The notes under the pieces are model-generated. The model was not told the DNA's origin. It did no database searches and saw only the letters and a list, made by a program, of their open reading frames with translations. Shown here one piece after another: positions 46,964 through 60,800 of a stretch of DNA of 64,000 nucleotides; the stretch's first letter is position 1; the number at the start of each line of letters is the position of its first letter. The position numbers and the translations under genes are program-made. Source of the stretch: Marchantia polymorpha subsp. ruderalis (Eukaryota > Streptophyta > Marchantiopsida > Marchantiales > Marchantiaceae); NCBI GenBank assembly GCA_037833965.1, contig AP031357.1, positions 20,232,001-20,296,000 of the forward strand. Direction: 5' to 3'.

Positions 46964-48509
46964 AAGATACTAAAGAAATAATTTTTTGATCATAAATACT
47001 CCAAAACAAAGTGTTTGACTCAATAAAAATGATATCTATCTATCATTTAAATCAACTTGAAAACCAATTAGAGATTTAGCTAATGCATCATTGATATTTT
47101 AGGAATTTGATTGAATGTGCAACAATGATGTTGTGTTTTAAAATGAGGAAAATTTGTAACCATATCGATTTAGTTAAAACTAAAGTAGAGGTTACTTAAA
47201 TTGAAAATATAGTTACATCTATAGTCGATGCGTCAGTGATTTGTGTGTCTAATAGGTAGACATGAGTGTGTTAATAAACAACCATACGTGAACAATCCGT
47301 CTGTTTGTTAGATAAGTAATTGAGTGTGTTAGTTGGGTACGACATGTGAGCAATTCTTGTGCTTAAGTAACAACAGGGTTTAGAGAAAAGTTCACTCAAA
47401 GATGAAAACATAAACTCTGAAGATAAAAGATACCAACAAATGTTCTACTCTTCATTATATAACTTTTACCAACAAGTACAAAGAGATAAGATTTCATCCC
47501 CACCATCCATTTGACTCTTAGTGGATATATGACGTGGCGGATAATCCTAAGAAGCACACAGATTTTTGACGTGTATCTCCCAACTAAAATAGTACCTAAC
47601 ACATCCAATTGTACAGACGTATCACGTAGGTAACGTTGTCAACTAACACATTTATCCTCTATTTGCCAAGCATGCGGATCGTTGACGTGGCAACTATGAC
47701 TAGTGCATGCTAAAGTAACTATATCAACATCTTTAGTAATCTCTACTCTATTTCTAACTAACTAAAGATGATTACAAACATTCATCTTTTTAAAACACAA
47801 CGTACTTGTTACACATCCGTTCAAATTCTTAAACTATCAACGGTGCATTAGCTAGATTTTTAGCTGATTTTGAGAGTGATTTGTATGATGGAGATACTTT
47901 GGGTTGAATCAAATACTCAACTTTGGAATATTTATGGCCTCAAATTCATTTTTTTATTATCTTTTTTATCTCAAACTTTTAATCAACTATCAAGATTGAT
48001 AAATGTGTGCTTTATTAGTTTGACATTTTAGAGCTCAAATAATATTTGATTTCTTTAGTAGTGAATTTTAACCTTTCTATAGCCTAATGTTTAATTGATA
48101 TTATTGGAAATATATAGATGTCATAAATTTTTTATTACAATCTAATAGATTGTCTAAAGTATTTGATGATTATCTCATAATATTTTAAATATGAACAAGA
48201 TTAATAGGTATATTATAAATTCAAGGAAAGTGCATTGAGAAATTATGAATAAAATGAAAGTTAACTCAACAGTACAAAAGATTCTGATATTCTAGATAAT
48301 GATTTACCAGACAAGGCCAAATCACTTTTAGTTTACGTTGATACTAATAATATACTTGATGCTCACTATAATCAAAATCTAAATGATATAAAATCTACCA
48401 CTTAATATGTCTTTATACTTGATGATGTATGCATAAGGCGGAGATTTACTTTGCAAATGTGCACAAATAAATCAATAATAAAAGAAAGAAATATAGGGGG
48501 CTGATACTT

Positions 48510-48775
48510 TCACTTTGCTGATTTGAAGTTTCCACCCTCACTTTCTCCCTTCCACCTTTCTACGTTTTCCATGACTGTGTGCAGCGCAGCAGTGAGAAGA
48601 GTCGCGTGCGCCGGAAGAAGTTGGCACTCCTGCAACTTGTGGAGGAATCGTAGAAGCTAGGGGTCAGGGCGAGACGTCAAGGATGAAAGTAGACGCCGGA
48701 AAAATGTAAAAAGGTGACGGGGAAATGTAGAAAGGTGTCATGAAAGGGGTAGGATGGGAAAAGCAAATCAACGGG
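48510..48775. mobile_element. Possible MITE with imperfect terminal inverted repeats
   Basis: The left end (TTGCTGATTTGAAG...CCACCTTTCTACGTTTTCC) and right end (GGAAATGTAGAAAGGTG...AAAGCAAATCAACG) are imperfect reverse complements of about 55-60 bases. The core is GC-rich compared with the flanks. No clear target duplication was found, and no coding sequence is present. Confidence 0.45.
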
Positions 48776-50549
48776 TTGGAAAGATTAGACTCCAAAATAT
48801 AATGACAAAAAACTAGCAAGAAAGTTCATCTGATCGAATAAACTTTGTACTGAAATATAATTAATCATAGACTTTTTTTAATATTTATTAAATTGAAAGT
48901 TTATTATTTTTTTCAAAAAATCAAGTGATAGATAACTAAAAAAACACATTGATATTAATTTCACTTTATGAAATATGCAATTTTTTGATTTAAAGATTGA
49001 ACCAGTCAAGAGTAATATTAAATCCAATTTACTTGATCATTATCATAGTTATTCCCAAGCATATTTTCAAAAAACATAAAACTACTTTGCATAATGAACA
49101 TAACTAGAATTCACTAGTAATTTTTTCTTCTCTCAATCTATATTTGTTGTATTTTGATTACATCTTAGTTCTAGTTAATTCTAGTTTACAAATGTTATTT
49201 AAAAAACTTTTACATTCATGGATCAAAAGGAAGATTTTTATAATTTAACACAATTTTTCAACTACTCTGGTTATCTTAATCATTATTAATTAAGATTCTT
49301 AGTCTATTATTAAATACAAAAGTTATAAGAAGTTCCAAAAGACTCAAAATTAAGATCTCAAAGAAAAAATCTTGTTTTCGTTACTGCAGTTTGGAATGAT
49401 GAATCACATCTTTCTTTTTTTAATTGTATGTTTGAGTTTTATCTTTGTATTGAATGATCAATAACATAAAGACAATAAATATATCTTGTTGTTCTTTTCT
49501 GACAAAATTTTAGGATTTAATTTCTACCAAGTACCTCACAATTCGCACTAGGGAGCAATTTCGATGTGGATGATATTCCAACTTGCAGTTTATGGAATTC
49601 ATCATCCATGTCACTAACTCAAGAATTGATTTATTATGCAGATCTTGGCTTAGATTGTGACATTAAGTTCGGCTGAGCAAAGAAAAAAATGATGAAATCT
49701 TTCCTTTATAAGGAGGTGTAGGTAAAAGCTAACGTCGAAGACATAAATTATCTCATACTCTATCAATAGGAAATTAGTAGGAATAGAGTTGAATCTCATT
49801 TGATTTAAATTTTTCTGTTGTTGGAATTCTTCGAATTATGAATCTTTGGAATGGAGATTTTACATCTGCAGCAACTTTATATATTCATAATGACATACAT
49901 ATTGGATTGAAAGAGCAAATTCCAGAGATTGTGGTATATCGACCAGCTTCTAAGTACTCCATACTTAACTATGTGATAAAATATGTGAATTTACTAAGAT
50001 ACAATTTTTCTTCACAAATCCAACATTTCGCATCTATTCTTAATTGATATCACATATTTATTTCTATCTTGTTTGGAATTTTGAATTTTTTTTTAACAAA
50101 TAATTCTAAGTTTTAACTTGAAATCTTTGCCGCAAAATTAAATTTGTTTTAATTTTTTCAATCTCTGATATTGCAATTATTTTCACTTTGATCACATGAC
50201 AATTCCAAGAATACAATATATTCTTATACCAAGAATCACAATGGTTCCTTGTTCTACATCAATTATAGACATGTAAATCTGATAAAAGATTCCTTATTTA
50301 ATACATAAGAGATCTGGTATAATGTTAGCTGATGGAACACATCAAGATGTCCTTGTGTATTTCAATTAAAGAATTAGCACAGTAGTTTCATGATGATCTC
50401 GTAGAAAATTACATCCAACATGGTTTAGAATAAGTTGAAAATTCTCCAGAACTGAATTGATTATCAAAGTAACCAGAAATACACTTCAAGAGAGACAAGC
50501 GTGAACAAATGCATAAAAATTTCAGAGACTGAAATTTTAGGTGCGGAGG

Positions 50550-51888
50550 ACATTGCTTCCTAACCGCACTCATAGAGTGACACATAGAAATACACGTTAT
50601 AGTTATTCTCTCCGAGAGAAATTAAAGAACGATTATATGCAAGAACATCGTTCCCGAACTGCATAATACACTCCTGATTAAAATAAATGTCTTCTCTTCC
50701 TAAGAATCGCGCGAATATATATGAGTTTTCCCGATGTGTTACAGGCGCAATGTAGGACAGAAGGACAGAAAGATGTCCTCGAGATCGATTCAACCTTAGA
50801 AATCTGTGCACATGTAAAATTGTTATCATGTAGCATCGATGTAAGGTACACTTGTGGGACTTGATATCAATCACTGTAATGTCTTTAGTTAGTTTTCGTT
50901 GGTAACATAAATCCTACGGAGTTGAGTAATGAGCATGTGGGGCTGTTAGACGAGCAAAACAACCAAACAGACCATCTGGAAATTATCATGTCATTCAAAT
51001 TACGGACTTCGTTTTGAGCTTACCTTTTCGAGGACTATAAGATTCTTCGTTGATTGGTTCTCAGGCCGAGACTTCTTCTGGAGTGCAGCTACTTATAAGA
51101 GGTTTGTGTCTGGACTTCCATCTCTGCTGAAACCAAACAGACCATCATGACCCACATGCTGATCAGACATAGGTGCAGCTCGCGGAGAATATGCAGATTC
51201 AATCGTTCAAAGACAGACCTCATAACAATGGTACTGCATTATAGAATAGAATAACCTTCAACGGCTTTGTGCAGTTCTTCTACAAACATAAAGCACTCTA
51301 CCTTAAGTTTGTAATCGGCTCGTCGGAGCCAAACCCTCTTAAGGGGCATAACACGTTGGACCTGTCGTGTCGAAATGAAAATTTCGTGTTGGGGCACCCC
51401 AAACTCGTACAACATACATTATGTTCGCCATTAAGTGTTACCTGGGCGACCAGCACAATCCGCATAAGATTCATACCATATCTCACTTCTCTCACTGCAA
51501 CGTACCATACTACATTGCAGTTGGAGAAGTGAAATCTGTTAGTAGACCATTCTTTGAATGTATCTTGTGCAGAAACCATGTGAGAATATACTGAACAAAA
51601 TATGATTAGAAAATATTGCTTGCTACCGTTCAACGGAAGCAAGAAACAAAGAAACAAGGTTTCCGTCAATGTTGATCACAGGAGACCCTCAAGTAGTGAT
51701 ATTATGCCAAAAAAGTCCATACAGGTGAGTACTGAATTCACGAAGTATACAGGTTGCAAGCTACATGTCAAGGTCAAATTTGTGATCTCTGGTGGGTTCA
51801 GCGTTACCCTACGTGCCAAGGACAAATTGACAGTCTCAGTTTGAACCTGGCAGGACAAGTGAGGAGGAAGAAGGTACCAGATGTTGAG
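50550..51888. other. Intergenic DNA downstream of the coiled-coil gene
   Basis: Two open frames of 104 and 123 codons on the minus strand (50,560-50,874; 51,298-51,669) lack motifs and overlap opposite-strand frames, so I do not call genes. The 3' UTR of the coiled-coil gene extends into this stretch from 51,888. Confidence 0.45.
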
Positions 51889-54800
51889 TTAGATTTTGGC
51901 TGATCGAGAAATCGAAAGTCTGCTGTGATGTGAGTCATGCTGGGAGAGAACGCGTTCTCTCCCAGCAATCATGCTTCTACGGGGCGTACTCGCTGACCCT
52001 GACCCTGACCCTCTCTTCCGTTCGATGACTGTTTGCTTCCGCGGCAGATGTTCATCCCTGACAGCGTGGGTTTTCGACCTTCTTGCGTCTTCTCTAGTCA
52101 CATCTCGTTTATCCCCGGCGTTGCGTGATAGTTTTTTCTGATGCACTGTGTCATGAGGGTGAACTGTGCACTTGTGCTGAATGATGGATGCTAGATCGCT
52201 GTCATCACTTCCGGATCCCGTCCTGGCCTGGGATAGGTCATTGTGTTGCTCCTTCTCATCAGTAGCCAAGGAGGTTAACACGCATGCCTGTCCATGTCCA
52301 TGTGCCCAAGTACTACATCTATGATGATTATGTGCCTTGGCGTTGTCCGGCTTTGGTGAGTCTGTGAACGACAATTCAGGAGACGGAGACGTAAGGCCTT
52401 GACGGTCTTCATTGCTCAGGCATTCTTGGCAATGCGAGCATACCACGTCTGAACGGCTGCTCGTTACAGAAGGGACTTTAACGCGAATCTTCCTGCCCAC
52501 TTTTGCCCGTGCTGTCGTGCCCAAGGAATCTCTGGCAGATGGTCTAACCTTTTTTGAAGCAGTGTGCTTATTTGGTAAGAATACTTCACTCGATTGCACA
52601 ACACCGTGTGGGTGGGCCTTATGGTTGCTCCTCTTCGTTGCTATGCAAGCCGGTTGCTCCAGTTCGAGTTCCTCATGTTGTCTGCGAGGAATGTCACACT
52701 GGGTGCCTCGTGGTGCCTTTTCAGCAATGTTATCTTGTTGATCAAGATAAATTCTATGATGCAAATCGCTCTTGTTCTTGGCAGCTCCAGAGTTTCCTCC
52801 TGCCTTTAGTTCATGACTTCCTGATCTAAGAGGTTCATCAGTTTGCGCTGCTTTTCCAGAGCACGAAGACTGGAACCTATGCATTCTTACCTCTGAGGAT
52901 TTCTGACAAGAAGAAATACTTTGGTCTGAGGAACAAAGCGTGGTGAGTTGTTCTCTTACTCGAGCAATCTGCTCATTCAATTTCAGGACTTCAGCTGAGA
53001 CTACCAACGAACTTTTGGCTTCTGCAGTACTTTGCTTTGACCTTTGTTCAGGAAACCGCCTAGAATTGTCCCCAACAAAGGTGGATTGTGTGCTTCTTGG
53101 CTGCTTTACTGAATTGCGTATCTCATCTCTGTAATTTCTAGGTGTACTACCCAGCTCTGATGAATTGAGTTGTCTCTCAGGATAGGTAGTAACTTCAGCT
53201 GAGCCGCCTGACAAATTTCTTCTCCGATCTTGGGATTGTTCAGCAGGAACATTCATTGATACCACCTGCACTTGCAAACACACACATGTATCAAATGACA
53301 AGGCTTTGCCAGTTTCATGCCGGTAAAGTATCTTTCATCGACAGACATCAGAAGACCACAACATCATCAGGTCATAGTACAAAGTACAGCTTGTCACTCG
53401 AACCGACAACTGGTGTTGCATACACTAAGACTTGAGCTACGGACGTAACGTGTAATAGACTAACGTTGAGGGGGACACGACCTCTCCAAGTGAAAGACGT
53501 TATGAAGAATGAAGTAGAAGGATATCCGTGGCTCTGAGCTTTTAAGACAAGGTCATGCTTCGCTGAGAGAAAATGTAGGATAATGACCTGTTTGTGAAAG
53601 AGTGCATTCCTGCTATGCACATCCTTCAATAGAGCTCTCAATGTCAGTAGCTCCTCTCTTTCAGACAAACTAATTTCTTCATTCTCCTGGAAGGTGTTTA
53701 CAACCTTTGGTCGTAATATGGCCTCGTGAGGCTCGTCCTTCCAATTCGACCCCGATGTCATCTTGATTTGACGCTGGCTGTAGAATGCAAAATGTTTTCT
53801 TTATAAGATTATGTTAATGGAAGCCCTTACATAGCGCACAACTACGGGCCGTCCCCTTTTGAACTCCTCATTCAACTTCGAAACTCTCTTTATTTCGCTT
53901 TGTTGATTCGGATCAGTTGAACTATTTCTTGTAATTTAGAATTTAGACCGCCAATGCTTCGCAATATATCAATTATATTTAATAGTCACATTGAAGTATG
54001 TGACAGTTCTCGAACAAGTGAAATGGATTCTTCTAAATTATCAGCCCATTCCACGTAGAAGACCAGAGATTGAAATTTCTCATGATACATGGACTCGCAA
54101 GTGAGACACGGAGCTGAGGACCAAAGCTGAAACAAGAGGTCAACGAGTGGTATCATATACCTCAATTTGTTCTCCTCGTCTGAAGGAGGAGATTTACTGT
54201 TTTGCCGTTGTGAGGCAAAACTGTGGAGATCACACCCAGTTGATGGTTGGAGAAGTCCAACAGTCTCCAATTCATTTCTCAGTTCAGAAATGACATGGCC
54301 TACCTTAAAGTTTTCACTTTGTAGCTCATCTACGCGGGCTTTAAGATACCTGTTCTCCTCCTCGAGACCCGGAGTGGTCTTTAATCCGGTCTCGGTCAGA
54401 GATGGTATCTTACCATCATCCACACTCCGAAAACTCAATTCACGAGGTCTACCTGGAGAGTCGTCGTTATCTTTGCAAAAGGTTTCGGGCTGATCCTGCA
54501 GAAGATCAATGAAGCTGTGTCAATATCTGCCAATGACGTGCGGAGAACAAAGAGCACCCGCTACAAGTATTTTACTGTCATGTTGATTGCATACCCTACA
54601 AGCAACAATGTCAGGGCTCTCTGAAGGAAAAACGAATTGACAGAAGTGAGGAGAGTATCCACTTTGCCAATCCAGTAGATGAGCAAATCCATTTTTGTAA
54701 GTACACTGCGAAGGATATTGGTAAGGATATCGCCTGATGTTAATTTGCCTTAATAAGAGTTAATCGTCATGTAGTTCATGATTGTGACAAGCGAATAGTA

Positions 54801-57800
54801 ACTTATGTATCGTGAGAGGCCGAAATCAGACGTTGTAAAAACACGAAGAATTGAGGTAGCAATCTTTTTCATCCATGCAGCAATGTATCTTATACAGTGC
54901 AGCAGTACATGTATCAATAACAGGAAGATTTAACAGATAAACAGACCTAAAAATGTTAATATTCCATCAGTTCACTCCTTTTGAAACCTAACCTCGTTTA
55001 GGATTAAAAGCGAACGGATAGATGCATTTAACTACTCTTCAAGGTAAATTTTATAAAAAAATAATTGAATATACCGAAGCTCATTCTTGCTTCTTACAAC
55101 TACGGAAAGGCCCAAAGTTTGAACTCTCTGTAAGCATACTGTTACTTTCCTGTTCCTAGACGGTCTCCAAAAAACTTCGGTCTTGAATGACGATCAAAAG
55201 GATTGTTTTTACCAACGTCTCCACTTTATCGTACTCATTAAACCTAAATAGACAATACTTCTGGATTTCGTGCTATTGTTGGGTGGTCAGAGGAGGTTAG
55301 AAGGGGGTTTGTTACTTGGACTCCCTATTAGTCACACTTGTCCGGAGGTCCTGACCATGAAGCGAATAAAGTAGAGGAATATGGCACAGAAAGATCACCT
55401 GTGCCGAGGTGATTAACGAGCTGACGCATTCTTTAATTTCAACTCTGCGCCTTGATTCAGCTTGGGTAACTTCAAAAATAGCATTCTGGAACACGAAGCG
55501 TCGTAAGTTTCTTCTTTTATCTAAAATCTAATGCCTCGGCGGCTCAGTTCATAGGCCCCATTCGACCTTACGGAAATTAAGACGGGGAACTTTGAATGCA
55601 CAATGGAACGTACTGTCTATGAGTACGTACGACGAAAATCACGGAAAGAACTGATATTTGCGTCATCCCTGACGCATTGTCGTAGGAGCATCAGCGTCAC
55701 GTTGGTGACTAACTTCAAAGAAAGACATACCAGATGCTGAGCATGCTTGAAAGCAGCGTCCGCTTGTTTTTGTGTTTCTGCCAGTGCAGAGCGTAGAGCA
55801 GAGATCTCCTCTGTGTGAGTAGCCTCTGCTCTCACCAGTCTGCCAACCAGAGTGTATCATAAGTATCAAACGACCTCACTATTTTAATGAGTTTTCATCA
55901 GATGAGTCACTTTCGTAAGACGTCAAGATTCAGGGCAAGAGACTAACGACTTACAAATCGCTGTCTGCTTTGGCCTGTAGTAAAGCTTCTTGGAGTATGA
56001 CAATCTCCTTCTCTTGATGGTCCATCTTCTTCTTCATCCTGTAGGATATATCCAGTAGTAAGAAGACTAAACGCCTTGAAGTAAGATCGAAACATATAGA
56101 GCCGTATATTTTCAATCTTGAGCACCCCTGACTTGAAACCCAAACGCTCTACCTCTTTGTTCAATCGTTTCATTCCACTCATTTCATATTGCCGTCTCTT
56201 ATGGTCTACTCAAATTCCTCCCAGCCGAAATTTAGAAGGTGAGCAAAAACATGTACAGTATTGATGTATGTTGTTGACATTCTCCCTCTTCTGAAACTTC
56301 CATTTCCGTTTCGACCGACCCGTCTAGCCTCCATGGCCGAAAGGATACGGCGTATTATGAACGAAGGAGTTGAACTCCCCTGCCCAAATACGGACTTCCC
56401 TATCGAGGCGATCAGAGCGACCATGAGAAAACCTTTTTCGACGTAACAGTGCGTATGTGCTCCGGAAAACGTTGCTACCTACTCTAATTTTGTCTGATAC
56501 TGTCCCCACCAGAAATACTGTTAAAGTGTACATAACCGAGATTGATACGGAGGAATATGAGATTGTCATTCTATATCTTCTAGAAGGCTCAAGCAAATGG
56601 TTTTGTCGCGAATAGGGACGTGGTTGTACATGGTAGAACCAGCGCAGGGGCCATTAGATCCAGTCTTTCCCCCCGATGAACATAACGACATAGCTGTGAT
56701 GAATTCGCCGACGAGACGTCAGATGTATAATAGGAAGCACAACTTACGCATCTTCTTGAGCCCGGGATGCACTCAGCAATTGCCTCAGATTTTCCACGTC
56801 CTTTACGTTTTCTCCGTATTTTCGTGTCATCCTGTGTTGATTACGATTCGGTATTAGATGATTCCTATCACTTACATGGATAAATGTTGATCCCGGTAAA
56901 GACTATCTTCTGAAGTCCACACACACGTTAAGTTGAGTGACTCACGTTTCTCCATGATTCCGTGCATCGCACAATGATTGCTTTAAAATGGCTAGCTCTT
57001 CAGTATGCTCGGCCTGCGTTCGGGATAACCTGAATGATTTGTACAAAGTATAAGCTTATTTTACATATGCTTGAAACTAGACAGCTTGTGGAATGACTGA
57101 TAATTTAGTCCAAATGTAAGAACAGGATAAGATTTTCATATAAAAAATTATTTTAATGGGTGAATTTTTCACATGGCTCCTTGGTGTCTGGCCTCCATAA
57201 GAGACTTCTTCAAGGTTGTAATCTCTCCTAGTTGTTCGGAGTTCTTTTGTGAAATCCTGTGAAAAAACAGAAATATAACGTCATTTGTCAACGACTTCGC
57301 ACTTGAGCCCATTCGCAGCAATTGATCAGAAAACTTGTCGCTCATCAGAAACTCACCTGTTCAACTCTTTCTTGGTCTGTTCGAGTGAATCTTGCGCAAT
57401 CCGCAACTCCTTATTTTCCTCTTGATCTTTCTTGGACAGTCTGCGGAGAATTGGAGAATTTCGAACATTATAATCATCATTGGAGAATTTCGAACATTAT
57501 AATCTTAACTCACAAAGCTTCAGGGAAATGACTAAAAGAATGAAAAGATGAATTTGAACTAGATCTGGTAACTTACTCCTCCACTTTAATCCTCGCACCT
57601 TCGAGAAGTTGTTCCAGAACTTCAATGCGCTTCGTTTGCTCTACTTCTTTTACTGAAAACCTGTACATCAAAGGGTTAACGTTTTACACCACAAACAAGA
57701 TACGTAAAGCAGAACAAGAAAACCCTTGATACTTACTTTACAACTCCATACTGGTCGACCATCAGGACTAGCGAACCCGCCTGTGATACTCTCTTCTATT

Positions 57801-60800
57801 GTCATCGAATGGGCTTGTCGCGTCTCCTTCCAATCATGTGAGTTACATTCGTACCCGTGACCTTATTTTATATTTATTTAACTTCATAAAACGACTAGTG
57901 CATGGCCTTTTCCAGTTTTGTTCTCCATCTTTTGACCCTGAACTTTAATATGATATTTGTCAAATGAAGGATTTAAGCAACTCTAATAGGTTTATAGTTG
58001 TGCATGCTCGGCATTAAAATGAGAAACACTCTTCCTCGTTGCTTTCAAGCAGACGCACTAAGCCCCGAAAACATATGACTTACTCACATTTTTTCTCTTG
58101 ACCTCGCTTCGCGAAGCGAATCATGCAGAGCAGAAATTTCATGGCTCCTTTCCACTTGTGATTTCTCTAACCTGATAGAAGAACCGAAAGCTGGACTTCA
58201 AACTTGGTGGTTACATGTTTTGTAATTGATAAAACTGCAAGCAGAGGATGGATATATGGCATCTGACGTGGTGTTGTGCCAGGTGTCTAGAAACTCCTTT
58301 GAGCTTTACTCTTTCTTGTTTGATATACACTATGTCATAACAATCCGCTCTGCTAAATACAAGAAATGGAATCCAGGCACCGTTACAAAGAGAGCCTACA
58401 AAATCGACAATCCGGTGGAACAATACATTCCAGCACGTCTGACCTAGCTGCCTACATTTTCTAGACTGCAGCGAAATGTGACATGCTTGAAGGGCAAAAT
58501 GAGGAATTATACGGAGACCTTAAATAGTAACGAATAAGCTGAACTTGGTGACACATGATTAAGTTGGTGCAATTCACCATACAAGCATAATTTCAGCACA
58601 CTTCTATAACCATCAGCTTTCTTTTAGGTAGATTTCTCCACGTCATCTTTATATTACTAGGACATTAATAGTTATTAAGTATCATATGTTTCATCATAGT
58701 GAAAACTTTGGGTATGGATTCTTTGGTTCTGATAATACTAACACTTGATAGGCACACTTTTCTCACAAAGTGCGGATCTGAAGATGTGAAGGATGGGACT
58801 TTTGTCACTGCTTAATATGCTACACAATTAAATTCCTTAATGCTAATATATTACTCATAACCGTTTCGAAGGTGGATAATGATGTGCCCGACTAGGACTT
58901 AGCTCTTGGGATGTCAGGCTGATAGGTTTTCACTGACAAACAAGTTCTGTTTTGCAAGGCATCGATCTAGAAGTAACAAATTACCAAAATAATTTTTTAC
59001 TGATTTAAACATGAGTATTTATATTGGAAGACTAATCCAATCTGCTTTTACGTAAAGAGGTAGCCTCACATAATTTTTGCTTCATGCAGATTATGTTGAA
59101 GAGTGCTCACTTCCTTTGTGAGAGTGTCTTCTTTCTTGGATAATCTGCTCGATAGAAGGCACAGAAGAAGTCAGATCTGTACAAGTGAAGCATGTTAAAT
59201 GAAGCTGATCGGAGCATAACATCATGATCGCTTTTGCATCAATATGTTGAACACTGCTTACCTCCTTCCATTTTTTTTTAAGTGGCTGAAATTCTCCTTC
59301 AGCGAAGACAATTCCGTCTCCAAATTTCTAACTTTCTCTAGCAAACTGTTCGCCAGAAATTTAGTCATTTGTCTAATGTATAAGTAAATCTTTTATTTTG
59401 CACAGACACTCTTGGCTTTGCATTATAATCTGTGCGTTCCATGCTCTAGCAATTCGAGAACGTTAAATGTCTTCACTGAACCAAACTTAGCAGCTATGGA
59501 CGAGAATAACTGGTGGGAGAAAAGCTTTTTGTCAGAAAGAGTGAGCACTTACTCATTCCGCTCTCCCCTGAGTTCCTGAATAGTTTGGTGCAAACTACTA
59601 AGTTTTTCAACCTGTTGTGCCTCCATTGTGATTATCCTACCACCATCAAAAATTATTCGGGCATTAGTTGATCAACAAATGAAGCCAGTGCAAGGGGCGT
59701 GATGGTTGCTAGAAGTCAAGTTTCCAACTAAATACAATACCTTGTATTAGCCTCCCTCCGCTCCAGTGAAACAGCATACTCGATGCTTTGCAACTGAGCA
59801 AGTAATTCCGCTATTTTCCCATCATATTCTTCCAACATCTTCTTCCTTAGGCTTCTTTCCAAGTTCTGCTTCTCTTCTTCCAGCTCTTTCATTCTCGTAT
59901 TTGCACGCTCCTGTTTCCTATCAGTTTCTTGAGTATGATAGGAAGCATTTTTTATTGGGCTCTATGAGCGAAGTGTATGGATTATAACATTTTGGAGCCC
60001 AGCCAATAGAGGAGTATACTAAAGGTTGGATTGATCTCAACGAGAGAAGAAAATGGCTGGAGAAAGCTGTCAGGTTCTCTGCTCATAGGAACAAACGAAA
60101 CTTTCATCTTAAATCCTTAAACTTCCCAAACCATCAGTTGTCTGTTTCAGAGTACCTGCGATGTACAGTTTATTATTACGCCTGGAGAATTTCCAACTGG
60201 CCAGTAAGAGAGGAGAATTCTTGGCTGCTTACATCGGTCACACCTGTAAGCTCGTCTACTGATTTCTGAAGTTCCAGGATTCGATTCTGCATAATCTCCA
60301 TCTCCCTGTCCTGCCAAAAGAATATATGGTTTCTAGGCCACTTGGTTTTTTATAACAAACTGGTGCTCAACTTTCTAAAAGGATCACAGTACGACACGTG
60401 CTTGGAAATCAGACTAAACGAAGTACTTTGCAAAGACCTCTGTGGGACTGGTTACGAGTGCTGACAGCTTATTCTTACTTAAGTTGTTGGATTATTCTGT
60501 AATTGCACAACTCAGTTTGAAGTCCAAGTATTCTACCTTAGCCAGTTTTTCTTTGAGAAGACTTTCTTGTTCTGCGACTAATGTCATAACGGTTTTATGA
60601 CACTCGGAGTATCTCTGTGACCAGGTGCGCTCACATGCTTTCACCGCGTCATTCAAGCCCTTCTCCTGCACCTTGAGCGACTCCGACTGTTGATTTATTT
60701 CTGAAATGGAAACAAGGACAACAGACAGATCTCGACATAAACTCTTACTTTATCTTTTCTTGAAGGGTTTCATCCAGAAGAAATAACAATATGGACATTT

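Larger units (their letters stand above)
46480..50550. other. AT-rich decayed repeat DNA
   Basis: No gene is supported. The sequence is very AT-rich, with all frames broken by stops, as in the old gypsy copy, suggesting long methylation-driven decay. It contains a 24-bp hairpin at 46,913-46,963 and a GC-richer TIR-like block at 48,510-48,775. An open frame at 49,838-50,047 has no motif. Confidence 0.5.

Noticed and set aside
51298..51669. Minus-strand 123-codon frame
   Set aside because: No domain or signal is visible. It overlaps an open plus-strand frame, and its N-terminal hydrophobic part resembles random AT-rich coding.
56206..56596. Minus-strand frames between two 84-nt exons
   Set aside because: They lie in an intron. 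The flanking 84-nt exons are phase-compatible without them, and the sequences lack the heptad pattern.
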